DNA from: Planctomycetota bacterium
GTDB taxonomy: Bacteria > Planctomycetota > GCA-002687715 > DRQF01
Reading direction: 5' to 3'
Assembly (NCBI GenBank): GCA_015485455.1
Contig: WFTN01000076.1
Location: 1-11,531 of the forward strand
DNA: 11,531 nucleotides
Part shown: positions 1 through 7,527 of the stretch, one piece after another
How the letters are laid out: every line of letters starts with the position of its first letter
Position numbering within the stretch: position 1 is the stretch's first letter
Translations under genes and position numbers: made by a program
The notes under the pieces: model-generated
What the model saw: only the letters and a program-made list of their open reading frames with translations
Told to the model about the DNA's origin: nothing
The model's database searches: none

Positions 1-178
1 AGATGACCAAGTCTGCATCTTCGGTAACGAAAACCAAAAGGTCATCATATTCTTCGGCAAATGGATCATAGAGATTCGACTTGATCCAAATCAAAGCCAT
101 GGCGAGCAATAGGCCAAGAATAACGGCGATAATGACGCGCTTTCTGGATGCTCCGAACTTTTCTAATAGGTCATTCAT
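1..178 (-). CDS. Membrane-anchored protein of unknown function (3' part missing, cut by window edge)
   Basis: The frame opens with ATG at 178-176 and runs off the left edge, giving 59 visible residues. A short charged N-terminus (MNDLLEKFGASRKR) precedes a hydrophobic stretch at about residues 15-32 (VIIAVILGLLLAMALIWI) and then a hydrophilic acidic segment (DPFAEEYDDLLVFVTEDAD). This is the layout of a single-pass inner-membrane protein with its bulk outside the cytoplasm. The start lies inside the end of the preceding 103-residue frame, with an 8-base overlap, and has no good Shine-Dalgarno sequence, so translational coupling is likely. It is the last visible gene of the TPR / acyltransferase cluster. 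I do not recognise the family, and the missing remainder may hold the defining domain. Confidence 0.7.
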   Translation of the reverse strand, partial: MNDLLEKFGASRKRVIIAVILGLLLAMALIWIKSNLYDPFAEEYDDLLVFVTEDADLVI

Positions 179-482
179 ATTCGTTTGAGATTTTCTTTTC
201 TGCACCAACCGAGCCGAAGACACCCCCTACGATATCATGCCAATGGGCCCGGCACTGCCCTGATACTGGGTTATTCGTCCGACGTTCGAAAAAGAACATA
301 CCCTGCCAACACGATTCACTTGGGGAAGTCTCCAGCACGGATGGCCTGCCTTCTCCTAGGGTTTCGTAGGTCCAGGTCTGGATCTTCGACGAAATGCCTG
401 GGCAGCAATTGCGATTCACGGGCATTTCAACAGAAAAGGAATGGACAGCTTCAAGATAAGAGTAGGGCTTAGCGGGGTTCAA
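171..482 (-). CDS. Hypothetical 103-residue protein, overlaps both neighbours
   Basis: This frame starts at TTG 482-480, overlapping the acyltransferase stop (TTGA), and ends in TGA inside the start region of the next gene. A GGGAG lies four bases before the TTG. The overlaps on both sides and ordinary-looking codon use (many GAA, GTC, ATC and TCC codons) support a real, coupled gene. The product has no membrane segment or signal peptide. It holds four cysteines (residues 26, 27, 58 and 77), aromatic patches (QTWTYE, CWQGMFFFE) and a His-rich HWHD at 80-83, which could suggest a metal site or disulfides, but that is a guess. I recognise no family. The alternative is that this is a non-coding spacer of about 300 bases that happens to be open; an internal ATG at codon 20 is another possible start. 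Confidence 0.42.
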   Translation of the reverse strand: MNPAKPYSYLEAVHSFSVEMPVNRNCCPGISSKIQTWTYETLGEGRPSVLETSPSESCWQGMFFFERRTNNPVSGQCRAHWHDIVGGVFGSVGAEKKISNEYE

Positions 483-1129
483 CGGGCTCCCGCATAGCGT
501 TCTTGCAAGGCCTTAATCTCAACCATAACCCGCTCGCTCAGCAACTTAGAAGCTTCCTTGCGATCCGCGTCCTTCTTGGCTTCAGGTTCAATGGGCTCAC
601 CAAAGACCACCATGATGCGGCCGCATCGAGGAAAACCCGCCCGCCTCGGCAGAACATCATAGGCGCCTAAAATGGCGACAGGGATAACAGGAACTCGGGC
701 CCTTTGCATCAAAGACCCCACCCCAGCCATCCCTTCTTGGAGGACACCATCACTGGCGATGTGACCTTCAGGAAAAATGCCTACCAAGCCCCCTCGTTTC
801 ACAGCCTTCAAACAGTCTTTCATCGCCCCCACGGCTTTCGCCGAACTTGACAGGGGAATGACACGCCAGAACCGATAGAACCAACAGAACATGGGGTGAT
901 GGTAAAGAGTGCCGTCCATCATGAATGAGACATGACGAGGCACCAAGAGTTGAACAAGCATAGGGTCGAGGAAGCTCGTGTGATTGGGAGCCAAGATATA
1001 TGGCCCCTCTAACTTGGGAACGTTGACCGCCCGCAAGCCAAAGAACACACCCAAGAACAGACGTACAACAGCGCACATGGCACGTTGAACTTTCCATGTG
1101 CCTGCGCTCACAACGCCGATAGCTGTCAC
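479..1129 (-). CDS. 1-acyl-glycerol-3-phosphate acyltransferase family protein (PlsC/LPLAT)
   Basis: This is a lysophospholipid acyltransferase-type enzyme, which moves an acyl chain from acyl-ACP or acyl-CoA onto lysophosphatidate or a similar acceptor at the inner membrane. The family motifs are in order: NHTSFLD with catalytic His50 and Asp55 (the HX4D motif); the acceptor-binding FPEG at 119-122; and VPVIPVAI near residue 147. A hydrophobic N-terminal segment (about residues 19-33) fits membrane association. The length (216 residues) is normal for a minimal PlsC. The exact substrate cannot be read from sequence: it could be the main PlsC or an accessory paralogue. I chose GTG at 1129 because GAGG at 1140-1137 sits seven bases upstream; the TTG at 1132, one codon earlier, is the alternative. 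It lies shortly after the TPR gene, and its stop overlaps the next start. Confidence 0.9.
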   Translation of the reverse strand: MTAIGVVSAGTWKVQRAMCAVVRLFLGVFFGLRAVNVPKLEGPYILAPNHTSFLDPMLVQLLVPRHVSFMMDGTLYHHPMFCWFYRFWRVIPLSSSAKAVGAMKDCLKAVKRGGLVGIFPEGHIASDGVLQEGMAGVGSLMQRARVPVIPVAILGAYDVLPRRAGFPRCGRIMVVFGEPIEPEAKKDADRKEASKLLSERVMVEIKALQERYAGAR

Positions 1130-1136
1130 CAATTGA

Positions 1137-1140
1137 CCTC
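1137..1140 (-). promoter_or_regulatory. Shine-Dalgarno site of the acyltransferase gene
   Basis: GAGG on the minus strand is seven bases before GTG 1129 and four before TTG 1132. The seven-base spacing favours the GTG start. Confidence 0.5.
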
Positions 1141-1150
1141 GAGCTCGGGC

Positions 1151-2290
1151 TTAGTGGCCCAAACCCTTATCTTGACGTGCTAATTGCCCACCGCGAGAGA
1201 AACGGTATTGAATTGCCGCTACCTCGCGATTCTTGCGGAAACGGTACTTCAGCACCTTGGCTTCATCCGTATCGATTTCTGCCGCAAGTTGCTTGCAACA
1301 ACGAGCGAAACGCCAAAATGCCCAACCAACGACTTCGTCCATTCCCTCTTGCCCATCAAAAAGAGCAAAGGTTTTGGAGTACTCATACATGGCGTCTTTG
1401 AACTTGCCAGCAGCAAAGGCGCAATCCCCAAGGCCATTGGCGGCCCCAGCGAAGAGAAGGCTTTGAGTCTCGTAATTGGCTTTCTTGAAGAGTTCTTGGA
1501 ACAAACTTTCTGCCGCTCCCACCTTCTTCTGGGCCAGAAGGATGTTACCTCGAAGCACTTCGCATTGAAGACGTTGCGTCTCGCCTTTTGCCTTGGTGGA
1601 AACCGCCGCCTGGGCATTGGCGGCTTCGCTCATCTTGCCTGCACCTAAGAGCGCTTTGGCGGTACCGATGCCGGCCAGCACACGATACTCATTGCCGAAG
1701 CCGAGCTTGCTAGCCTTGGCATCCAAAGCAGCAAAAGCAGCTATGGCCTTATCGAATTGACCGAAATCGTAGAGGTCTTGAGCCTCCCGCAGAATAACCT
1801 TGGGCAAGAAGTGGGTCTTGGGTGCCATCTTCAAGAGCGCTGCTTTATAGCCATCCGCCTCTTTCATGCGACCCAAGAAGCGAGACAGGCGCCAAGCATG
1901 ATAGAGAGATGGCTCTTGGCACCATTGCTCTTTCTTCCGCAGCTTCTTGCCGTCCATGGTCTTGCCAGCGATGATGTCGTCCAAAAGTGGCATGGCGCTG
2001 CGATAATTGCCTTCGGCAATCATGTCCCTGGCTGTGGAGAAGATCTCAGGTTGATTCTTATAAGACACGCTGATGAGAGAATCTGTGGGGATTGTACGCT
2101 TAGTCTTGCCCTTGAACTTGATGTCTCGGTAGGTCCATTCGGAGATCAGAGCCGACTTAGCGACTTTTTCCGCACCCCGGGTGTTGATGTAAGTAATACT
2201 AGCTCGCTGTGCGTGAGCCATAACACTGAGAATCAGGGCGAGAAGAAGGCAGAAGCTCGTGCGTTTGATTGCGATCATGGTAATGCGCAT
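1151..2290 (-). CDS. Exported TPR-like repeat protein
   Basis: This 379-residue protein starts with a signal peptide: a basic n-region (MRITMIAIKRTS), a hydrophobic core (FCLLLALILSVM) and an AHA cleavage site near residue 27. A small beta-rich domain follows (about residues 28-80, with the phrase IPTDSLISVSY). The rest is paired amphipathic helices with TPR-like spacing, for example AEGNYRSAMPLLDDI, DFGQFDKAIAAFAALDA, LGAGKMSEAANAQA and AAGKFKDAMYEYSKTFA. TPR arrays bind other proteins. The partner is unknown, and an outer-membrane or periplasmic scaffold role is likely. ATG 2290 is used here; a second ATG four codons later is also possible. It is the first gene of the cluster, about 110 bases after a predicted promoter. 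The exact family is not recognised. Confidence 0.85.
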   Translation of the reverse strand: MRITMIAIKRTSFCLLLALILSVMAHAQRASITYINTRGAEKVAKSALISEWTYRDIKFKGKTKRTIPTDSLISVSYKNQPEIFSTARDMIAEGNYRSAMPLLDDIIAGKTMDGKKLRKKEQWCQEPSLYHAWRLSRFLGRMKEADGYKAALLKMAPKTHFLPKVILREAQDLYDFGQFDKAIAAFAALDAKASKLGFGNEYRVLAGIGTAKALLGAGKMSEAANAQAAVSTKAKGETQRLQCEVLRGNILLAQKKVGAAESLFQELFKKANYETQSLLFAGAANGLGDCAFAAGKFKDAMYEYSKTFALFDGQEGMDEVVGWAFWRFARCCKQLAAEIDTDEAKVLKYRFRKNREVAAIQYRFSRGGQLARQDKGLGH

Positions 2291-2341
2291 GTCCTAATGA
2301 TCTCCAGTGGGCTCGAACACCCATTTCCGAGGGGAAAGCTC

Positions 2342-2351
2342 CGTTCGAACG
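2342..2351. repeat. 10-bp perfect palindrome in the TPR-gene leader
   Basis: CGTTCGAACG is self-complementary and lies in the predicted untranslated leader of the TPR gene, about 50 bases upstream of its ATG. It could be a protein-binding site or chance. Confidence 0.3.
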
Positions 2352-2376
2352 AAGCGATCTCGATTCAAGGGATTTT

Positions 2377-2396
2377 CCCGGACTGTTCAGACCGGG
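2377..2396. repeat. 20-bp imperfect dyad at the predicted TPR-operon transcription start
   Basis: Arms CCCGG and CCGGG flank an inner CTG/CAG pair with one mismatched base on each side. The dyad lies immediately downstream of the predicted -10 box (2406-2411), where an operator or a leader hairpin would act. Confidence 0.35.
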
Positions 2397-2405
2397 AGGG
2401 AGGAT

Positions 2406-2434
2406 AAGTTATGAATGAGTCCCCGGAGTGTCAA
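2406..2434 (-). promoter_or_regulatory. Sigma70-like promoter of the TPR / acyltransferase cluster
   Basis: On the minus strand a perfect -35 box TTGACA (2434-2429) is followed by a 17-base spacer and TAACTT (2411-2406), a weak -10 box (first two bases and last base match consensus). It points towards the TPR gene and predicts a leader of about 110 bases. Nothing else in the cluster looks like an internal promoter. Confidence 0.5.
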
Positions 2435-2464
2435 GCCACCTCCTGAGACCGAATCTTCACCACC

Positions 2465-2493
2465 GAGGGCTGTCATTTCTCAAATCAGCCCTC
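2465..2493. repeat. Hairpin-forming inverted repeat between gyrA and the TPR gene
   Basis: GAGGGCTG (2465-2472) pairs with CAGCCCTC (2486-2493). Inside, after a two-base bulge, ATTT pairs with AAAT around a three-base loop. Neither strand has a T-run after it, so it is not a classic intrinsic terminator. It lies about 30 bases upstream of the TPR-cluster -35 box. Confidence 0.45.
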
Positions 2494-2507
2494 CATAGGA
2501 CTGCTTG

Positions 2508-2537
2508 TTGACAGTTCGCCGATCCAAAGAGCATAAA
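2508..2537 (+). promoter_or_regulatory. Possible plus-strand promoter with no gene behind it
   Basis: TTGACA (2508-2513), an 18-base spacer and CATAAA (2532-2537) resemble a sigma70 promoter reading right, towards the gyrA 3' end. No convincing coding frame lies downstream on this strand, so it would make an untranslated or antisense RNA. It may be chance. Confidence 0.25.
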
Positions 2538-2663
2538 TCCCAAAGAATCACCACTTTGAGCCAGGAAAACACCGCCCAATCGGCTTTCTCCAACGGGAAG
2601 AGTCCCCAGAAGATCAAAGAAAGTCAGAAATAGGACCCCCATCAGGGCACAAAACAAAAGCCC

Positions 2664-2705
2664 AAAAAAAGTGATAGCGTCGAAGGCTTACGCCTCGACG
2701 CTATC
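2664..2705 (-). terminator. Strong intrinsic terminator downstream of gyrA
   Basis: GATAGCGTCG (2673-2682) pairs perfectly with CGACGCTATC (2696-2705). After one bulged base, AGGC pairs with GCCT around a four-base TTAC loop, giving 14 base pairs in all. On the minus strand the hairpin is followed after two bases by seven T residues (2670-2664). It is oriented to end transcription coming from gyrA, whose stop codon is about 157 bases upstream. Confidence 0.85.
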
Positions 2706-2861
2706 CACGAGCCCTGTAGCACCTTTTTCCCACCTCTATAGGCAGAGAAAGGAGGAAAAACGGCGCAAATTCTCGCAGTTTTTCGAAATATCCTCTGGCT
2801 TCCGCCGATTGCATCTCCTCAACCTCTTGTTGAGAAATTACTTAAGAACGAAGGAGCTTTC
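2706..2861. other. gyrA 3' untranslated region
   Basis: These 156 bases lie between the gyrA stop and the terminator. Apart from a small hairpin (CTCAAC 2818-2823 with GTTGAG 2829-2834) nothing stands out. The plus-strand frame that crosses here begins inside the terminator stem and is not considered real. Confidence 0.5.
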
Positions 2862-5408
2862 TTAATCTTCTGATGTTTTCTCCGGCGATGAATCCTTTGG
2901 AGTTGATTCTTCGCTGTTTTCAGCCAAATCTTCGGCTACATCATCGTCCGTTGCGATGACCGCGCAGGCAACAAGGCGGTCTTCCCCCTTCATGCGCATC
3001 ACGCGAACACCTTGAGTCGCTCGACCCACAGTGGAGATAGACTCCACCTTGGTACGCACAATCATGCCACCCTCGGAGATAAGCATGATGCCATCATCAT
3101 CGGCCACCGACAGCACACTAACCACACTGCCATTGCGTTCGCTGGTCTTGATGTTTCGTACGCCGCTTCCCCCGCGACTTTGAATGCGATATTCACCAAA
3201 AGGTGTCTTCTTGCCGTAGCCACGTTCACAAAGAGTGAGCAAAGTTCGGCCTTCTTCGACTTTGACCATGCCCACGACCCGATCACCTTCGGATTTAAAC
3301 TTGATACCCCGGACACCCCGAGCAGTTCGGCCCATAGGACGAGCATCTTGCTCATTGAACCGAATCGACTGTCCGTGGGCTGTGGCGATGATCACCTCGT
3401 CATTACCGTCCGTGATGACGGCCCGAACCAATCGGTCACCTTCGTTGAGGCTACAGGCAATAATGCCAGCAGTCCGCACGTTGGAGAACGCCGAAAGGGC
3501 TGTCTTTTTGATGTTGCCCTGCTCAGTCACCAGCATGAGATAGCGATCATCGTCAAATTCCCGCACTGGAATCATCGAGGTGATGTTCTCGTCTTCATCC
3601 AGTTGAAGGAGATTCACCAGACTGCGACCGCGGCTTGTGCGCGACACTTCAGGAATGTGATAGACCTTCAACCAATGCAACTTGCCCTTATCTGTGAAGA
3701 ACAAGAAGTAGTCCTTAGTCATGGCCACAATGACGCGCTCAAGGAAGTCACCATCTTTCAGGTCAGCCCCTGCAACGCCGGTGCCGCCACGCCCCTGACT
3801 CTTATAGACATGGGGTGGTGTACGTTTGACGTAACCACTGTGGCTAACTGTGACGACGGCTTCTTCATCCGCAATGAGCGATTCGTCAGCGATTTCCGTA
3901 TCAATCATCTCGATCCGGGTGCGACGCTCATCACCATACTTGGCTTTGATCTGCTCCAGATCATCAATGATCATTCGATGGACAATAGTGATATCGCCAA
4001 GGATCTCTCGATAGTAGCGTATCTCTTCCAAGAGGTTCTGATATTCCTCTTCAAGCTTTGTGACTTCCAAGCCCGTCAAACGTGACAAACGCATGGCCAA
4101 AATAGCGTCAGCTTGGCGCTTCGAAAGCTCGAATCGGGCCATTAAGGCATCCCGAGCCGAATCTGGGCTGTCTGATTCTTTGATGATCTTGACAACTTCA
4201 TCGATGTTTTGGACTGCGATTCGCAATCCTTCAACGATATGGCAACGATCTTGAGCCTTCCTCAACAAGAATCGCGTTCGCCGGTGAATCACGTCAACAC
4301 GATGGTCTCGGTAAGCTACAAAGAACTCTTTCAGTTGGAAGGTCTTGGGGCGGCCCTTGTCCAGCGCCAACATGATAATCGAGAAAGACGATTGAAGAGG
4401 TGTGTGCTTATAAAGCTGATTCACGATCAAGTCAGCGTTCTCACCCTTCTTGATGTCCAAAACCAAACGCATACCTGCACGGCGATCCGTCTCGTCGTTC
4501 GCTCGCACCACACCCTTGATCACACCATCTGCCATCAAGTCCTTGAGGCGCTCAAAGATCGAATTCGGGTTAACCTGGTAGGGCAGCTCGCTAATCACGA
4601 TACTTTGACGATCCCCACCTCGGTCTTCAATCTCCACTGTTCCACGAACAGTCACTTGACCTCGGCCAGTCTTATAAGCTTTCAGAATGCCATTGCGGCC
4701 GCAAATAACACCCCCGGTAGGAAAGTCTGGGCCCTGACAGATGGACATAAGCTCCAGAAGTTCGATTTCTGGATTGTTGATGGTGGCAATGATGGCGTCG
4801 GCCACCTCAGTCAAGTTGTGAGGCGGAATGCTCGTGGCCATACCAACAGCAATCCCCTGAGAACCATTACACAGGAGGTTGGGGAATCGTCCGGGAAGCA
4901 CAGTGGGCTCTAAGCGGGTATCGTCGTAATTCGGAACGAACTCCACGGTGTCCCGATTCAGATCATCGAGCAACTCGGCGGCAGGAGCCCGCATGCGCGC
5001 TTCTGTGTAACGCATGGCAGCGGGAGGTGAACCATCCACGTAGCCAAAGTTCCCCTGGGGGTCGATCAACTGATAGCGCATGTTGAAGGCCTGAGCCAAA
5101 CGCACCAACGTCGGATAGGCCGCCTGGTCACCATGGGGATGGTAGTTACCCGTGGTGTCACCAATGATCTTAGCGCACTTTCTGAATTTGGACCGTGGAC
5201 CCAAATTGAGATCGTTCATCGCCACCAAGATGCGGCGCTGAGAAGGTTTCAAGCCGTCTCGTACATCCGGCAAAGCGCGCTGAATAATCACGCTCATGGC
5301 GTACGAGAGATAAGACTCCTTCATCTCCTCTTCGAGCTCTTGCTCGCGGACATTTCCACGGAGATCAGGGATATCCTGCTTGTTTGGCCTAGGGGTTTTG
5401 CTTGCCAT
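2862..5408 (-). CDS. gyrA: DNA gyrase subunit A
   Basis: GyrA is the DNA-cleaving subunit of gyrase, which with GyrB introduces negative supercoils using ATP. This copy has 848 residues, close to the usual length. The N-terminal breakage-reunion domain holds the catalytic Tyr134 in AAMRYTEARM and the quinolone-determining region NYHPHGDQAAYPTLV (88-102). The C-terminal beta-pinwheel contains the gyrase-specific box QGRGGTG at 538-544, which argues for GyrA rather than ParC, and an acidic tail (about 820-848) like that of other GyrAs. Unusually, the positions matching E. coli Ser83 and Asp87 are Gln95 and Pro99. The start is ATG 5408 (MASKTPRPNKQDI); no clear Shine-Dalgarno sequence precedes it. 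gyrB is not in the window. It has its own promoter upstream and a strong terminator downstream. Confidence 0.98.
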   Translation of the reverse strand: MASKTPRPNKQDIPDLRGNVREQELEEEMKESYLSYAMSVIIQRALPDVRDGLKPSQRRILVAMNDLNLGPRSKFRKCAKIIGDTTGNYHPHGDQAAYPTLVRLAQAFNMRYQLIDPQGNFGYVDGSPPAAMRYTEARMRAPAAELLDDLNRDTVEFVPNYDDTRLEPTVLPGRFPNLLCNGSQGIAVGMATSIPPHNLTEVADAIIATINNPEIELLELMSICQGPDFPTGGVICGRNGILKAYKTGRGQVTVRGTVEIEDRGGDRQSIVISELPYQVNPNSIFERLKDLMADGVIKGVVRANDETDRRAGMRLVLDIKKGENADLIVNQLYKHTPLQSSFSIIMLALDKGRPKTFQLKEFFVAYRDHRVDVIHRRTRFLLRKAQDRCHIVEGLRIAVQNIDEVVKIIKESDSPDSARDALMARFELSKRQADAILAMRLSRLTGLEVTKLEEEYQNLLEEIRYYREILGDITIVHRMIIDDLEQIKAKYGDERRTRIEMIDTEIADESLIADEEAVVTVSHSGYVKRTPPHVYKSQGRGGTGVAGADLKDGDFLERVIVAMTKDYFLFFTDKGKLHWLKVYHIPEVSRTSRGRSLVNLLQLDEDENITSMIPVREFDDDRYLMLVTEQGNIKKTALSAFSNVRTAGIIACSLNEGDRLVRAVITDGNDEVIIATAHGQSIRFNEQDARPMGRTARGVRGIKFKSEGDRVVGMVKVEEGRTLLTLCERGYGKKTPFGEYRIQSRGGSGVRNIKTSERNGSVVSVLSVADDDGIMLISEGGMIVRTKVESISTVGRATQGVRVMRMKGEDRLVACAVIATDDDVAEDLAENSEESTPKDSSPEKTSED

Positions 5409-5504
5409 GGGGAGGGCCGCTCTTCTTGCGTTCTAAACTACTGTGATTGCAAGCTTTATGTAGCTCGACTAAGGGGGCCGCGCGACCCTCTTTTCATCAA
5501 GGAT

Positions 5505-5532
5505 ATTGTAACCAATTCCGCCTATCCTTCAA
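5505..5532 (-). promoter_or_regulatory. Sigma70-like promoter of gyrA
   Basis: On the minus strand TTGAAG (5532-5527), a 16-base spacer and TACAAT (5510-5505, five of six matches) lie in the 169-base gap between the M48 gene and gyrA. The predicted leader is about 90 bases. No clear terminator separates the two genes, so read-through is possible. Confidence 0.55.
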
Positions 5533-5577
5533 CCCGGCCCAAGTGGCCGCAAATCGTTGAAAAATCGAGGCTTAGAG

Positions 5578-7527
5578 TCACTTCCTGGGGTTCGTGTTCG
5601 GCCGCAGTAAGTTCTTTAATTGACCCAGTGCTGCTCGTTTCCAACCGGCTTGCAACTTCTCAACCTCGAGGGCCGCGGAATCAACGGAGTCACCCGCCGA
5701 TAGGGAACGATCCAAAGAGCGAAGGAAGTCCATTTCCGGCCCTTCTCCCCTGGGCAAATCTTGAGGAAAAACCGCTGGAGGCAATGCCCCCAATCGTCGA
5801 GCCATGATCTCAATGGCGGTTAAGAGCTGAATGTCCCGTTTCTCGTCCTCGATTTGCGGATCTCCAGGGGCCAAAGCCTCCACCTCATCAAGCTCCACTT
5901 CTGCCCGCCTCCGCTCTCGCTGCAACCGAGGCCAGTCTCCTGTGGCTGCGGCCAAGTAAGCGCTCAAGATTGACGTGTTGTAGGTAAAAATGGGCGTCGT
6001 ATAGTCATCCCGGTGACGCCTCATCTCCTTAACCATCAAGCCAGCCTCGGAGAAGTCCTCCTCTTTCAAGGCTTGGATGGCTCGTGTTTGCCACAAAGTG
6101 GCATGAATCATGTATCCCGGGTCGACAATACCCCCATCCAACTCATCTTTGAATTCGACCATCAGGGCCGCCGCCCGGTCCCCATCATCCGTGGATGCCG
6201 CCTCCATCGCACCGGCCCGCAGCGCTCCCACCTGAAACTCATAAGGCAAGGTGTTGAGCCACATGAAGAGCGGCACCACCAAAAACACAACGATGATCGT
6301 TTTCACTCGGCGCATGCGAGCCCGAAACATTTGTGCCAGAGCAGGCTCCTTAAAGTACAGACCCAGGAAGTGAATTCGATTCTCGATACTGGGATGAACC
6401 AGACCTCCGTCCTTGAGGCGTTTGGGGTAAAGGCGTCCCAGAGTCTCCAAAGAACGTTTAATGGGTCCTTCGTCTCCCAGGGTTTCACCTGCAAAAGTAT
6501 CAGCTTCCGACTCAAATGCTTTCGCCACCGGCGAAAAGATAAAAAAGATGAAAAAGGGATAGAGAAAAATGAGGGCCCACGATGATTCTGCCAATGGATC
6601 TGGATCGATAGACACATGCATGAACAAGGATAGCCCCAAAAACATGGCCATATTGAGCAGGATATGCCCGCGCTTAGAATGCCCCATTTCGTGGGCAAAC
6701 ACCCCAGCCAAATCCTCTTCACTTAGCCTCGTCAAAATAGCATCCGTCAGAAAGACGTAACGAAGCCGACCCAAGACACCAACAAACATGGCGTTGACCA
6801 CCCGGTTGTGAGTTTGAGCCACCCGAATATCAAGAAAACGAAAATTGCCACGTTTAGCGATTTCTTCAAACCGCGTGCGCATAGGCCCCGGGGGCATCGA
6901 TTGACTGCCAAGGGCCAGCCTCACCAAGAACGGCGAAAAGGTCACAATTAAAACCGTGAATCCCAAGGAGATCAGCAACTCAAGACTGGGGTAGGCAGCC
7001 ATCAAAAAACGAGTTTCACCGTGGGTGGCCAACCAGGTCGTGATACTAAAAATCAAACAAGGCAACAGAGGAACAATGAAAACGCGGTAGTTAAATTTGA
7101 AATAGGATGCCAACGGCCAGGGCTGGATTCGTTGGCCCTCGTCAACGCGCCAGCGGTGATAAAGTGCCGAGGCATGCATGGCAAACCAAGGAAGAATGAG
7201 CCCAACAGCAGGCAAGAAAAACATGTCTCCCAAGCCCAAGTCAACTTGAATAATACGGTTCCATCCGTAGTGCAGAATGGCGTAAAATGCCAACTGGTGA
7301 ATGAATACGACGGTCCAGGGGCTTGGGCCGATCTTGCGCACTGGGCCATCTATGGATGCTCTTTCCCAGGCCAAGCGCTTGTTAGCCATGCGGCGATGAA
7401 AAACTTCGAGAGCCAAGAGTAAGCCGATAGGAACCAAGAACGGAGGCTCGTACACCTCTCCGTCTTGGGGGCCATAACTGGCAACTTGAAGAGCCGCCAT
7501 GAGAAATCCTGCGATCCCTGCGATCAT
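5578..7527 (-). CDS. Integral-membrane M48 family zinc metalloprotease with C-terminal helical extension
   Basis: This is an M48 (Ste24/HtpX-like) peptidase acting at the membrane, probably on misfolded or lipidated membrane proteins; the substrate is not known. The zinc site is complete: HEMGH at 279-283 and the third ligand Glu339 in ESEAD, with the family HPSIENRI motif after it. About eight or nine hydrophobic segments lie in residues 1-426, four to six of them before the zinc motif and one last span at about 408-426. A hydrophilic helical tail of more than 220 residues follows, with TPR-like phrases (ALKEEDFSEAGLMVKEM). That makes 649 residues, well above HtpX (about 290) or Ste24 (about 420). 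Its ATG overlaps the rnhC stop (ATGA), indicating coupled translation; only an AGG abuts the start. Confidence 0.93.
   Translation of the reverse strand: MIAGIAGFLMAALQVASYGPQDGEVYEPPFLVPIGLLLALEVFHRRMANKRLAWERASIDGPVRKIGPSPWTVVFIHQLAFYAILHYGWNRIIQVDLGLGDMFFLPAVGLILPWFAMHASALYHRWRVDEGQRIQPWPLASYFKFNYRVFIVPLLPCLIFSITTWLATHGETRFLMAAYPSLELLISLGFTVLIVTFSPFLVRLALGSQSMPPGPMRTRFEEIAKRGNFRFLDIRVAQTHNRVVNAMFVGVLGRLRYVFLTDAILTRLSEEDLAGVFAHEMGHSKRGHILLNMAMFLGLSLFMHVSIDPDPLAESSWALIFLYPFFIFFIFSPVAKAFESEADTFAGETLGDEGPIKRSLETLGRLYPKRLKDGGLVHPSIENRIHFLGLYFKEPALAQMFRARMRRVKTIIVVFLVVPLFMWLNTLPYEFQVGALRAGAMEAASTDDGDRAAALMVEFKDELDGGIVDPGYMIHATLWQTRAIQALKEEDFSEAGLMVKEMRRHRDDYTTPIFTYNTSILSAYLAAATGDWPRLQRERRRAEVELDEVEALAPGDPQIEDEKRDIQLLTAIEIMARRLGALPPAVFPQDLPRGEGPEMDFLRSLDRSLSAGDSVDSAALEVEKLQAGWKRAALGQLKNLLRPNTNPRK

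Larger units (their letters stand above)
2435..2663. other. Intergenic stretch with no supportable gene
   Basis: Between the gyrA terminator and the TPR-cluster promoter I see only the hairpin at 2465-2493 and the possible plus-strand promoter at 2508-2537. A 66-codon minus-strand frame here (TTG start, no ribosome site, starting just after the terminator T-run) has no recognisable features and is not called. Confidence 0.5.

Noticed and set aside
2395..2446. Strong GGGAGGGAGG with an ATG on the plus strand (2411)
   Set aside because: The frame stops after 11 codons, and the same bases form the minus-strand promoter. There is no reason to call a leader peptide.
2457..2657. 66-codon minus-strand frame with hydrophobic N-terminus
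   Set aside because: It has a TTG start directly after the gyrA terminator T-run, no ribosome site, and the hairpin at 2465-2493 lies at its 3' end. No recognisable protein features beyond a short hydrophobic run.
2671..2865. 64-codon plus-strand frame
   Set aside because: Its first codons are the terminator stem, there is no ribosome site, and it overlaps the gyrA stop. Composition looks non-coding.
3012..4085. 357-codon plus-strand frame antisense to gyrA
   Set aside because: It lies wholly within a certain gyrA, in which every domain motif is intact. It is a long open antisense frame caused by codon bias, with no motifs of its own.
5538..5560. GGCC-type hairpin after the M48 gene as a terminator
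   Set aside because: It has only about five pairs and no following T-run on the minus strand.
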